From Gammaproteobacteria bacterium RIFCSPHIGHO2_12_FULL_35_23 (GTDB lineage Bacteria > Pseudomonadota > Gammaproteobacteria > UBA12402): a stretch of 64,000 bases of DNA. Made by a program: the position numbers and the translations under genes. The notes below the pieces were generated by a model. The model ran no database searches and had not been told where the DNA came from. It saw only the letters and a program-made list of their open reading frames with translations. Location: contig MGXT01000023.1 of assembly GCA_001801465.1 (NCBI GenBank), positions 253,809-317,808 of the forward strand, written 5' to 3'. This document shows, one piece after another, positions 7,923 to 17,102 of the stretch; the stretch's first letter is position 1, and each line of letters begins with the position of its first letter.

Positions 7923-10328
7923 TTAATATTTAATAACCGCATTTAAATAAAGGTTTATACCTCTTGATTCATAACCTCCTGTAGAACCGGTTTGGGGGTC
8001 TTCAGTAAGATCACTTCCAGGAGCCGGTGCTTGACGAGCACCCGCATTCCCTATAGTCGTAAATTCTGTTGAACCACTTTCAGGAATATGATAGTGAGAA
8101 ATATTCTCTGATAATTGAAAAGTACCAATCTCATCGCCTATGACACCTGGTACCATAGACCAACGCGTTGCAGCATCTGGATCAATGGCTGCACCGTTAT
8201 CCCAGGCGCGAATAAAATATCCTCTTGCATCAAGAACAGAGTAAGAATAAGAATTGATAGCTATTTGAGTAGCCAGAACTACTTGAGCTGCCGTATCGCC
8301 CGTAATAATTGCTACTTTAATTAATATGGCGTCTGCAACAACGGGCGCATCGCCGGCGCCATCTTTTTCATACCAGATTGCATATTTTTGCGGTGTAGTA
8401 GCAGTTGCGCTATAGCCTACCCAATAATCACTAGAACTAATACTTGCAGCTGCATTTAATGTAAGATCGTAAACAGCCCAACCATTTAATGCTTCACGGG
8501 TTTTTTGAGCGACAATTGCATTGCTATCTGTCGATAACACCGCAACTTTTATGCCAGTTCTTCCAGCAACAGCCGGATCAGCCCCAGCCCCATCTAAGGT
8601 ATACCAAACGTAATAATCAGTTGTTGTATTACTAAAATAAAATCTTTCTCCACCTGCTAATCCTGCAATTACACAAGTAACTGAATTAATAGAGGCTAAT
8701 AATGAACTTCCTACTTGAATTTGAGCCACTGTAAAAGGAGAAGTACTTGCTTCGGCGGCTGCATTTTCAGCGCCAAGCACGGTCCCTACAATAAATAAAA
8801 GATTGGATTCTCTAAGATATGATTTAACTGAATATCCCGCATCGCCTGCATGCACTACTTCTACAGCCGAGGCAATAGGGCTTCCTGCGCCATTAGCCGG
8901 CGTTGTGACAGCCCCTAAATAGTTATTGGTAAGTCTAAATAACGATGAAGTTAATCCAAAAGAAGTGCCATAAATTGCTGTGAAATAATTCTCTCCTGTA
9001 CCATACATTGGAATATTAGTCGTGGTAGATTCTGGTAAATATTTTGATTGCAATCTAGAAAATGGAATACCTAAATCAGAATATTCACTAGCAATATATT
9101 TAGCGCCATTGGCTAACATTCTATTGGTAGTAGGATGTAAATTATCTACATAAATACTGGTTTGTGATTCAAATATCACATCTCCTATTTCTGAATCATC
9201 CCAGACAAGACCTTCTTTTGTTAATCTTGGTACTAAATATAAATCAGAACCATCGGAAGCAGGCTTATTCATCCAACCAGCAACACCACGCGTTAACATG
9301 TCAGCATTGGTTTGCGCAGGAAATTGATTCACAGCATTGGAACTTGAAAGTAAAACAAAATTTGTTAGATTCGCATCATAAGTTTGATTAGGAAAATTAA
9401 TTGCTAGCTGAACATAACTATTGGGTCCAATTGTTTTACCTGTATTCTCACCGAAAATAAGATTAGGAAATGTAATCCACTCAATTGCATTCGTAATGGT
9501 TAATGAGCCTAATGGATCATAATCTGTAGCACTGCCGCCATCGCCATAATGTTTAACTAAATATAAATCTACTTCTAAAGAAGAACCCGCTTCTAACTCA
9601 GCTTGGAAACCAAATGAATAGGTAATAATATCTGAAGCGAATTTATTAACATCCTCAAATTTAATTCCTAATAATTTATAAGTAGGCGTCCCTGCAGAAT
9701 CACATTTTACTTTGATATAATATTCTGGATTAGTGTCGTAAGAAGAAATACCATTAGTTGATACAAAAGTAACAAAATCACTCCCGCTTACTGAGGGTAA
9801 TACTTCAAAAGTCCAGCCGCCTTGCGCAATATCAGTGACAGTTTCACTAATTTCTCCCGCTTCACTACTTGCACTTGCAGGAATATCGGTATGGGCTAAG
9901 AACTGTCCATTAGGAATAAAGTTAAATTCATTATTGCCGCTCGAAGTGGCTGATAAATTTTGATTAGGAAATCCGGCCAATGTATATTGAAGAACACCCC
10001 CGCTACTGTAAACAGTAATATAATAAAGTTGTTGTACGCCAGAAGAATTGGTAGGTGTTCCTTCATAAGGAAACAAATAAGGAACGACTTGATTGCCATC
10101 CCCATTAACAACCGTACCTACAGCACTTAAAACAAGTGGATTAGGAAGTTCTGTATAAATATAAGAGCCAGCTGATCCAACTTGTTGATAGATTGGTTTT
10201 TCAGTTGTTCTATCCGCATCTTCATAAAAAGTCACTTCACCCGCAGCTAATGGCTCACCACTGTCTTTATCAACAAAATACATTTGCAATTCAGGAGATA
10301 TCATTAAACCTTGAAGAAATTCTGCCAT
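7923..10328 (-). CDS. large tail fibre / tailspike-like protein (801 aa)
   Basis: The N-terminal ~120 residues ('SPELQMYFVDKDSGEPLAAG', then 'VTFYEDADRTTEKPIYQ') resemble the particle-attachment domain of phage fibres that bind the tail hub. The rest is beta-rich, with two similar ~100-aa modules containing 'YYVWY..DGAGADPAVA' and 'KYAIWYEKDGAGDAPVVADA' followed by 'I.VAI.TGD.A'. The end 'GINLYLNAVIKY' resembles fibre C-termini that follow a phage-collar-like 'G...AP.PG' segment. Its ATG overlaps the stop of the upstream ejection gene. Confidence 0.78.
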   Translation of the reverse strand: MAEFLQGLMISPELQMYFVDKDSGEPLAAGEVTFYEDADRTTEKPIYQQVGSAGSYIYTELPNPLVLSAVGTVVNGDGNQVVPYLFPYEGTPTNSSGVQQLYYITVYSSGGVLQYTLAGFPNQNLSATSSGNNEFNFIPNGQFLAHTDIPASASSEAGEISETVTDIAQGGWTFEVLPSVSGSDFVTFVSTNGISSYDTNPEYYIKVKCDSAGTPTYKLLGIKFEDVNKFASDIITYSFGFQAELEAGSSLEVDLYLVKHYGDGGSATDYDPLGSLTITNAIEWITFPNLIFGENTGKTIGPNSYVQLAINFPNQTYDANLTNFVLLSSSNAVNQFPAQTNADMLTRGVAGWMNKPASDGSDLYLVPRLTKEGLVWDDSEIGDVIFESQTSIYVDNLHPTTNRMLANGAKYIASEYSDLGIPFSRLQSKYLPESTTTNIPMYGTGENYFTAIYGTSFGLTSSLFRLTNNYLGAVTTPANGAGSPIASAVEVVHAGDAGYSVKSYLRESNLLFIVGTVLGAENAAAEASTSPFTVAQIQVGSSLLASINSVTCVIAGLAGGERFYFSNTTTDYYVWYTLDGAGADPAVAGRTGIKVAVLSTDSNAIVAQKTREALNGWAVYDLTLNAAASISSSDYWVGYSATATTPQKYAIWYEKDGAGDAPVVADAILIKVAIITGDTAAQVVLATQIAINSYSYSVLDARGYFIRAWDNGAAIDPDAATRWSMVPGVIGDEIGTFQLSENISHYHIPESGSTEFTTIGNAGARQAPAPGSDLTEDPQTGSTGGYESRGINLYLNAVIKY

Positions 10329-11884
10329 TATTGTTCTCCTGGAAGATTAGAAAGAATGCCTGCACGTGTGATGGGATAGGCGGTTTGCATAGCAGAACCA
10401 ATGGCATTAGCGATTGGGTCTGGTATCAAACTTCTTGCAATATGCATAAATGGCGCTGTAGCAGTACCGCCAATTAAAGCACCGGCCACTGACTCTGGTA
10501 TACTCGATGTTAAGTGGGCTCCTAGTAAGGCGCCTGATAAATTTTGAAGACTATTTCTAGCAGATATTCTGTTATTTAATGAATTAAATCCTTTTCTCAT
10601 GCCAGGCGATACATAAGCCCCCAACCCTTGTTGATCTAAATTTGAAATAGCTTTGGCTAACGAATCAGATGATTTAGTTGCTGAAGTTTTACCTAATTGA
10701 GAATATAAAATTTTGTTAGCAGCAAGGGGCCCCAAATCAGAAGCTATTTTTAAAGTTTCAGGTTCTGGATTTTTAAATATTGATTGAATTTCACCAAGCG
10801 TAGGATTGGTATTTTCACCGCTCGCTATTTTTGATAATTGTCTGCCTTCTGTATAAGGCACCACATTTTGTAGCCAGTTTTGACCTGCTTTTTCATATTG
10901 ATCGGATAAGTCAGGATTAATCTTATTTAAATAACCATGAATGTCAGATTTTATAGCATCACGTGCTTTGCCATATAACTGAATAGTATTTTTAGTTGCA
11001 ACATCTTTACCCGGTTCAAGTGAGCGAATATCAGAGCCCAATTGACTTTGTAAAACGTGTGCATTTTGAACCGTTGGGTTTTCAAGAAATTGCTGATGAA
11101 GTTCTTTCGTATTAGGTAAGAACTTTTTAATGAGGTTAGGAGGTAACTTACTATATTGACTACCCGGCTGGGCTAGAACATTGTTACCAAGAACACTATT
11201 ATTACTATGGCTAAATACAGGATCATAAAGGGATTGTCCTTCCTTAATTCTCGCTTGATAGGCAGTTTTAATATCTTGAGCTAGTGATTTTGCACTATTT
11301 TCAAGCGAATTTCCACCGCTAATGGTGTCTAAAATGCTATTGGCATATTTCTGTGGTCTGACATAATTAACGATGGGCACACCCGCATCGCCAATAGCTG
11401 ATAGGCCAGCCGTTAACCCAGCACCTTTTAAACGATTATCTTGATCGGTGAGCGCCCCATAAGCGCCAGAACCTAAAGCGCGTCTAGCAAAGCCGCTAAG
11501 GCCCGCTCCCCCTAATCCTTGGGCGATTTTTCCAATCAAAGGCAGCCCTTCACTAGCAGCCCTTGCTGTATCTAAGAGCTCACCACCCCCAATAAAACCG
11601 CCTATGTTGCCAGCGATATTACCTACATTAAAAGGGAGGTTATCTTGCGCAGGAATTGGATTTGTGGTTTTCACGCCCGGCATTAAATTTAAAACATCTG
11701 TCGGCAGTTGACCTAATGCATGGCCTGCCCCTAAAAAAGCTTGTCCATAAGGCGTAGCTGCAATTTTATCTGCTAATCCTTGTTGCATGGGCGCATTTGC
11801 ATTAACAACAGAACCCCCTAAATCAGAAAGATCATTATTATCTGTGGGAGTGCCGCCTAAATCGGACAAATCATAGTTAGCCAA
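10328..11884 (-). CDS. ejection (DNA-transfer) protein, P22 gp16/gp20 position
   Basis: This ~518-aa protein is rich in Gly, Ala, Gln and Asn with long amphipathic helices (LSGALLGAHLTSSIPESVAG), as expected for a pilot protein that leaves the virion and crosses the envelope with the DNA. I favour a TTG start at 11884: a GAGGAG site lies 8-9 nt upstream and the TTG overlaps the previous stop. The frame is open to an ATG at 11911. The P22 assignment rests on order and composition, not residue identity. Confidence 0.68.
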   Translation of the reverse strand: MANYDLSDLGGTPTDNNDLSDLGGSVVNANAPMQQGLADKIAATPYGQAFLGAGHALGQLPTDVLNLMPGVKTTNPIPAQDNLPFNVGNIAGNIGGFIGGGELLDTARAASEGLPLIGKIAQGLGGAGLSGFARRALGSGAYGALTDQDNRLKGAGLTAGLSAIGDAGVPIVNYVRPQKYANSILDTISGGNSLENSAKSLAQDIKTAYQARIKEGQSLYDPVFSHSNNSVLGNNVLAQPGSQYSKLPPNLIKKFLPNTKELHQQFLENPTVQNAHVLQSQLGSDIRSLEPGKDVATKNTIQLYGKARDAIKSDIHGYLNKINPDLSDQYEKAGQNWLQNVVPYTEGRQLSKIASGENTNPTLGEIQSIFKNPEPETLKIASDLGPLAANKILYSQLGKTSATKSSDSLAKAISNLDQQGLGAYVSPGMRKGFNSLNNRISARNSLQNLSGALLGAHLTSSIPESVAGALIGGTATAPFMHIARSLIPDPIANAIGSAMQTAYPITRAGILSNLPGEQ

Positions 11885-13112
11885 CTTGTTTTGCTCCTCT
11901 TTGTAATGCAAGATTTAACTTACTACCCGGAATAGTCCATTGCTTGCCATCAGGCATTTGAACAGTAACCATCGAATTAGAATTAGCCGGTGAAGAAGCA
12001 CCTTCATTGGCCATCACTTGTTTTAATTGGTTAATTTGTTTATCACTCAGTGGTAAGGAGCCTTTAGAGCCCGGTAAATATTTATTCCAATTGCCCAGAT
12101 TGCTTTGCACGACGCCTTTTTTAGCATCATAAATGGGATAATCTTGTTGATAACGATTCCAAGCAGTTTGTGCATCTAATGCATTGCCGCCTTTAGCAAG
12201 ATAAGCTTGCGCAAATTGTGGATATTCTTGGCCGCGTTTTAATTTCGCACTTAATAATGAAGTAATTTGTTTTCTTGCATCATCATCAAGCGTTCTATCG
12301 GGTTTGCCGCCTTTAAAAGTAGAAAGCTCTAAATTAGTTAAGCGATTGCCTGGTAAACCACCACTTGACATAAATTGCGTTGCAATGGCATTGGAAGCAT
12401 TATCTGCAATTTGCGCATTGGCGACATCTTTGGCTGAAAGTACTTGGCTTGGAATATTACTAATAAAATTACCTTCTCTACCCACAGGTAAATGACCGTC
12501 CACAGCCCCTTTGAGATATTTAATTTTATCCATCGCATCGTTGTACTGATTTAAGTAGTTATTCATTTGCGTGGATTCATTACCTTCTTGATTGGCTTGT
12601 TTCAAAAAGTTAATGTTTTGTTCAGCGGTTAAACTACCTTGCGCTCTTTGCTGCGCTAATTGCGCTGGGGTACTGATAAATTTTGCGTAAGCTTCTGGGA
12701 CCGCCCCACCTTGTGCACTTATGCTTGCGCCAGGTGCTTGTGCGCCTAAGGCACTTGAAACACTTTGTGAAACTTGTGAACCTTGAGGCAGCCCCACACC
12801 ATTTCTTAGCATTTGAGTTTGCTGTAAAAATTGCGGATAGGGACTTGTGTAAATCCCTGCTTGTTTAGCAGCTAATTCTGCTTGCGCCTCTGGTTGTGCT
12901 ACGCTTGCTTGCGCGCCCATCATTTGAGATTGAGCACCCGCTTGTTTTAAGGCTTGTTGCAATTGCGCAGCCAAATAACGATTCTTAATCATTTGCGCTT
13001 GTGCACCTTGCATGTTTTGTATCATTTGCGAGCTTTTAAGCATGGCAGTAATGCCAGGATTAGCCTGATCAAAGCTTAAAATGGGAAAACTTGGATTGCC
13101 GATATTAATCAT
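11877..13112 (-). CDS. Gln/Ala-rich ejection protein (411 aa)
   Basis: The N-terminal half is a Gln/Ala/Met-rich helical region (YLAAQLQQALKQAGAQSQMM) like P22-type internal ejection proteins. The C-terminal half is more ordered (LGNWNKYLPGSKGSLPLSDK) and ends in a small beta motif, 'VTVQMPDGKQWTIPGSKL', resembling the short terminal motif of many phage DNA-injection proteins. It lies between the gp7-like gene and the next ejection gene. Confidence 0.68.
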   Translation of the reverse strand: MINIGNPSFPILSFDQANPGITAMLKSSQMIQNMQGAQAQMIKNRYLAAQLQQALKQAGAQSQMMGAQASVAQPEAQAELAAKQAGIYTSPYPQFLQQTQMLRNGVGLPQGSQVSQSVSSALGAQAPGASISAQGGAVPEAYAKFISTPAQLAQQRAQGSLTAEQNINFLKQANQEGNESTQMNNYLNQYNDAMDKIKYLKGAVDGHLPVGREGNFISNIPSQVLSAKDVANAQIADNASNAIATQFMSSGGLPGNRLTNLELSTFKGGKPDRTLDDDARKQITSLLSAKLKRGQEYPQFAQAYLAKGGNALDAQTAWNRYQQDYPIYDAKKGVVQSNLGNWNKYLPGSKGSLPLSDKQINQLKQVMANEGASSPANSNSMVTVQMPDGKQWTIPGSKLNLALQRGAKQVG

Positions 13113-13127
13113 TCATTAACTTCCTAC

Positions 13128-13805
13128 TTATAACCACGATAATGCGGCGCCCCCTGCAGATCCTGCAGCGCCTCCAAGACCACCTAAAACCTCACCCCAT
13201 TCACCGCCCTTAGTTTCGTTTTTGTCTGCTTGACCTGCGTAGGCTAATTGCGCTTGCGCAGCTAAGGCTTGAGCAATTGCATTACTCATATCTTCAGCAG
13301 AACCAAATCCTAATTGTCCCAACCCTTGTTCGCCTTGCAGGCCTTGTCCATACGCGCCTAAGCTTTTATTGAGCCAGTTGTAATAATCTTGATTAGCTAA
13401 GTTATTGACAGTGCCAGCAACGCCTACTTGTTCTTGAGGAGAGCCTAAATACCCACCTGCAGCCGCTGCACGATTGGCAGCGCTCGTTGCTTGATCTACT
13501 TGGAATTGATAACCCGGTGATTGTTTAAATTGTTGTCCGACGGAGTTGACAAAACCACCCGGGTTATTTAATAAATTTCCATATTGACCTTGTAGATTAT
13601 TAATAGCGCCTTGACCTGCTTGCATGTAAGGATTTAAATAAGGAGAAATCTGGTTTTGTATTTGATTTAAATAGGGCATCGCTTTACTAGCAGGATTGGT
13701 ATACCCGGCAAGTAATTGGCCGATACCAGCCCCTGACATAGCGCCATAAGAGCCCATATTTCCGGACAAATCACCGCCACCACCACCAAACATATTACTC
13801 ATCAT
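13128..13805 (-). CDS. gp7-like DNA-transfer protein (225 aa)
   Basis: It is a Gly/Ala/Gln-rich protein with the segment 'SPGYQFQVDQATSAANRAAA' followed by 'GGYLGSPQEQ'. This 'PGYqF..dq...a.NR.aAA.GgL' motif is typical of phage DNA-transfer proteins placed just after gp10/gp26-type genes. It would be released from the head at infection. Two ATGs (13805, 13802) are possible. Confidence 0.75.
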   Translation of the reverse strand: MMSNMFGGGGGDLSGNMGSYGAMSGAGIGQLLAGYTNPASKAMPYLNQIQNQISPYLNPYMQAGQGAINNLQGQYGNLLNNPGGFVNSVGQQFKQSPGYQFQVDQATSAANRAAAAGGYLGSPQEQVGVAGTVNNLANQDYYNWLNKSLGAYGQGLQGEQGLGQLGFGSAEDMSNAIAQALAAQAQLAYAGQADKNETKGGEWGEVLGGLGGAAGSAGGAALSWL

Positions 13806-13817
13806 AATTTTTACCCA

Positions 13818-14108
13818 CTACACTGTTTGTACCGTTCTAAACGTACCGCTTAAATTCACTATTAACGTATCTGCCGCTGTTGGATCTACATCAGTGCGAT
13901 TATCTTGAATAAGTAATGCACCTCTTGAGTTGTCGTTATCTAAAATGGCTACCTTGTCTGGCTTTTGAATTGGTGCAAAAAAACCTTCATTGGAAATATT
14001 GTTTTGAAGCTCTTGGAAAAGCTGCGTAAATACACCGCGCGCTTCTGCCGTTAAATAACCGTTGCTATCAACAAATTTTCCTGTAAATAAATTAGGTATA
14101 TCTGCCAT
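13818..14108 (-). CDS. small virion protein (96 aa)
   Basis: This 96-aa protein starts 'MADIPNLFTGKFVDSNGYLT' and ends in a beta segment (TLIVNLSGTFRTVQTV). It directly follows the gp10-like gene (1-nt overlap of stop and start), the place of the tail-needle or its adaptor in P22. It is too short for a full needle. It may cap or decorate the tail hub; no family is asserted. Confidence 0.55.
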   Translation of the reverse strand: MADIPNLFTGKFVDSNGYLTAEARGVFTQLFQELQNNISNEGFFAPIQKPDKVAILDNDNSRGALLIQDNRTDVDPTAADTLIVNLSGTFRTVQTV

Positions 14109-15583
14109 TACTGAATACTCATCTCACCATTTGAAACAACAAATCTGCCCGTACTATAAAAACGAAGTTGAGGTACCAAATCATTGGTATACCCCACTTG
14201 CCAAAACTGAATAATGTTTCTTGCATTGCCTAATTCATTGCAGTGATAACGCATGTAAGAACCAAAATCTCGACCGCCGTTATAAGAAAAAGCCAAATCA
14301 ACAAATTGCTGATTGGAGGTATCGCCCATTTCCATCACAAAATTAAAATTGTTCACATTAAAAGGCTGTGATCCAAAACGAATATTCTTAGGAATTCTTA
14401 TGCGAGGACAAATTTCGCCATCTAAATCTGAATACTTAGTGCTGTATTCATAGATTTGCCCCGTTCTATCACTAATGAAATAAAAAGAATCATCAAAATA
14501 CACAGCTCTCTTAGCAATGTGATAATTTTGATTCTCATCACTCACATTGAAAAAAAGTTGTGTATTAAAATCATAAATAAAAGAAATATTGTCATCAGGA
14601 AAAGTAAACTGATAAATTAAATGGCCATCTTGCTTAAATAAAAATCCATAGCAATCCGTTGGATTGGTTAAGTTTTGAAAAAGGTAATTAAGGCCATCAT
14701 TAGAAATTTGCTGAACTTGATTGCCATCGGTATATAAAATAACAGGACCTGATTTTTCATTAACGCCAAGCCAAATAACAAATTGATCAGACGCTGCAAT
14801 CGTTGCTGGATTTAAACAGCCATAATCTATGTTTAACCAACTACTTCTCTGATACGGAAAAAGTTGTGCGCCCACATCGGTATAAACTTCTGTGACAATA
14901 GAGCCAATGACCAGCAAAACACCGGCTTTACCAGGGACCCTTACGCACGCTAATGTGTTATCAGGTTTAGTAAGGAGCTCTCCCACATTGGTCGCGCCAC
15001 TATCTGGATCAGTAGCAGGCCAGCTAGTTCCATCATTAAGCACTGATAAACGCCAAGTATTGGTACCTACAGCCGGTGCAATGAAATAACCATCTTGAAA
15101 TTGCACATAACCCGGCACAAAATCTGTTGTTATCTTCGTTAAAGTACTTGTGGCTGTATCATAAATGTAAATATTTTTCTTATCGCAGAGGGCAATTTGA
15201 ACGCCGCCATCAGGATTTGCACCATTTGCATCATTTTCATCAATAAACACATCGCCTGTAAAAGTTTCTAGATTTCCTACTTTGGTAAAGGCAAGTGGAC
15301 TTGAACGATCACGTGATTTTGTAAGGACATAAACCCCATTATCAATTACGGCGATCATCTGCCCTGTTTTAGCGCTATTAAAAAGACCGCGGCCTTGCGC
15401 TTGTCCACTTTTAATCGTTAATACAGATCGATAACCTGCAAAATCAACGAGCCAATCATCAGAAACAATCATGTTCCAGGTTTGTTCACTCGATATTTTT
15501 GGATAACGACCAAAAGCAGTTCCTCCCACAATGCCGATAGGCACAGTTTTTGTAGCAACGCCCCCTATCATAATGGCCTCCAT
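14108..15583 (-). CDS. P22 gp10-like packaged-DNA stabilisation protein (tail hub)
   Basis: At 491 aa the length is close to P22 gp10 (~472 aa). Beta-propeller-like repeats are visible: 'GQMIAVIDNGVYVL', 'KKNIYIYDTATSTL', 'YVQFQDGYFIAP', 'QFVIWLGVNEKSGPV'. The late segment 'DLAFSYNGGRDFGSYM' is the 'S.DGG..FG' motif common to this family. The protein forms part of the short tail and prevents leakage of packaged DNA. Its start overlaps the gp4-like gene by 16 bp. Confidence 0.85.
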   Translation of the reverse strand: MEAIMIGGVATKTVPIGIVGGTAFGRYPKISSEQTWNMIVSDDWLVDFAGYRSVLTIKSGQAQGRGLFNSAKTGQMIAVIDNGVYVLTKSRDRSSPLAFTKVGNLETFTGDVFIDENDANGANPDGGVQIALCDKKNIYIYDTATSTLTKITTDFVPGYVQFQDGYFIAPAVGTNTWRLSVLNDGTSWPATDPDSGATNVGELLTKPDNTLACVRVPGKAGVLLVIGSIVTEVYTDVGAQLFPYQRSSWLNIDYGCLNPATIAASDQFVIWLGVNEKSGPVILYTDGNQVQQISNDGLNYLFQNLTNPTDCYGFLFKQDGHLIYQFTFPDDNISFIYDFNTQLFFNVSDENQNYHIAKRAVYFDDSFYFISDRTGQIYEYSTKYSDLDGEICPRIRIPKNIRFGSQPFNVNNFNFVMEMGDTSNQQFVDLAFSYNGGRDFGSYMRYHCNELGNARNIIQFWQVGYTNDLVPQLRFYSTGRFVVSNGEMSIQ

Positions 15584-16275
15584 CCTTTACCTAAGTTCAC
15601 ATCTCCCCAATTCATGCCGCCTTGTTTTGAAAAGGTTGAAATTTTCTCACCGGTTAAATCAGGGGGACTAATATTGAGTAACTTAGTTTCAAGCTGACGA
15701 AGCTTTAATAAATTTTGTTGTGGAAAAGGACGTTGATTAAAATTACAGATGTATTCAGCCAGCGCATACATCATGTAAGTGATATAAAACCGTTCATAAA
15801 CTTCTGATAAATCAGTTTGCAGATCATCAATTTGATCTAAAGCAAAATTTCCCCAAATTTTTAAGACAAATTCTGCTTGGGGTAAGAAATAAAGATATAA
15901 ATTGGTGCCCCCTAGTACGCGCTCTGCATGCCAACTAAAGGGAAGTGATTGAATCCCATCGACTCGAGGCGCACCAAAATAAGCTTTTCGATTAACTTCT
16001 ATACTAGAATATCTAACCACGCCTAAATTAAAGGTAAAGGTTTCGATATTAAGGAGATTTTCAATAAAATAGAGCTCTTGGCCTATTACCGCATCTAATT
16101 CATATTCCTGAAAGTAAGGAATAAGCATCGTGTCTGCGCTTTGCACACCCAACAAATCATTAAGCAAACTAAGCCCGTCAGTCGTTTGATCGCCTCGCAC
16201 GGTTTGAAAGCCGCGCGAAACAACCCCACTTAAGTAGTATGCATTCGTGATTAGCTGGGTTGCTGTATAAGCCAC
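15568..16275 (-). CDS. P22 gp4-like tail accessory / head completion protein (235 aa)
   Basis: The family pattern is visible: 'TATQLITNAYYLSGVVSRG' at the N-terminus, 'DGLSLLNDLLG', then beta strands including 'LYFLPQAEFVLKIWGNF', and the helical segment 'LSEVYERFYITYMMYALAEY'. Gp4-type adaptors bind under the portal and open the head-to-tail path. P22 gp4 is shorter (~166 aa); this one has an extended C-terminus. It lies just before the gp10-like gene, as in P22. Confidence 0.82.
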   Translation of the reverse strand: MAYTATQLITNAYYLSGVVSRGFQTVRGDQTTDGLSLLNDLLGVQSADTMLIPYFQEYELDAVIGQELYFIENLLNIETFTFNLGVVRYSSIEVNRKAYFGAPRVDGIQSLPFSWHAERVLGGTNLYLYFLPQAEFVLKIWGNFALDQIDDLQTDLSEVYERFYITYMMYALAEYICNFNQRPFPQQNLLKLRQLETKLLNISPPDLTGEKISTFSKQGGMNWGDVNLGKGWRPL

Positions 16276-16287
16276 TACTCACACCTC

Positions 16288-17031
16288 TTACAATGTGTAA
16301 CTAAATGCATTGACAAGCACTGTCGTAGCACCTGTTGCTGCTGAGTTGATGTAGTTAATCGTTGATACATCAGAGACATCACTGGCAACTACTTGCAATT
16401 GAGCGATCTGCGCTTTGGTTGCAACCACGCCAGATAATCTTGCGCCTGCTGTTGAAAGTGAATTACCTGCAACAAGCATTACAGAGTCTCCAGCCGTATT
16501 AGGCGTAAAACTTACATCTACAGTCACTAAAGAACTATCAAGCAGCGGTACCGCTGTACTTAAATCAATGGCTGTTAAAGTTGTTGCAGTTCCAGCTGAT
16601 AACACAGAAATTTCAGACTGCCAGTTATGAACACGTGATTCGCCATCACCTGTTATAAACAAAGAAAGAAATTCAGAAGAACCGTCTGTTAAACAATAAC
16701 CAATCAACTTGTAAAGATCGTAGCCAAAAGGTAAGACAGGCGTTGAACTGTTAGCAGATAAGATAGTTCCTACTACATTTCGACCACTTGAATCACCAAT
16801 TAAATAAAGGTAGTACCAGGTACTTGCACCTAATGAGCCGGTATCTAAACCATTAATTCCATTTACCGTTGCAACTAAGTTGGTGACTTCATCAAGCACC
16901 ATATTAAAAGTACTTGAACTATCCCAAGCATTGCCTGCATTAGTTTGTACACTAGTCGCACCACAAATATGTCTTAATCCATAAATGGCACGTGAAGGCA
17001 GTGCTGGAATTGGAGAATTTACAGTTGTCAT
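16288..17031 (-). CDS. virion structural protein (247 aa), possible head decoration protein
   Basis: The protein is Thr/Ser/Ala-rich and beta-dominated, with a central 'STWYYLYLIGDSSGRNVVG' strand pair and a C-terminal 'INSAATGATTVLVNAFSYTL'. It sits between coat protein and gp4-like adaptor, where head fibres or decoration proteins are often encoded. No specific family is recognised. Function is inferred from position. Confidence 0.62.
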   Translation of the reverse strand: MTTVNSPIPALPSRAIYGLRHICGATSVQTNAGNAWDSSSTFNMVLDEVTNLVATVNGINGLDTGSLGASTWYYLYLIGDSSGRNVVGTILSANSSTPVLPFGYDLYKLIGYCLTDGSSEFLSLFITGDGESRVHNWQSEISVLSAGTATTLTAIDLSTAVPLLDSSLVTVDVSFTPNTAGDSVMLVAGNSLSTAGARLSGVVATKAQIAQLQVVASDVSDVSTINYINSAATGATTVLVNAFSYTL

Positions 17032-17102
17032 AATTTTTTATCCTTTTCTATTCATAAATAAATTTTGGTAGCCCTCTTAATTAAAAAAAGACTACCCAGT
17101 TG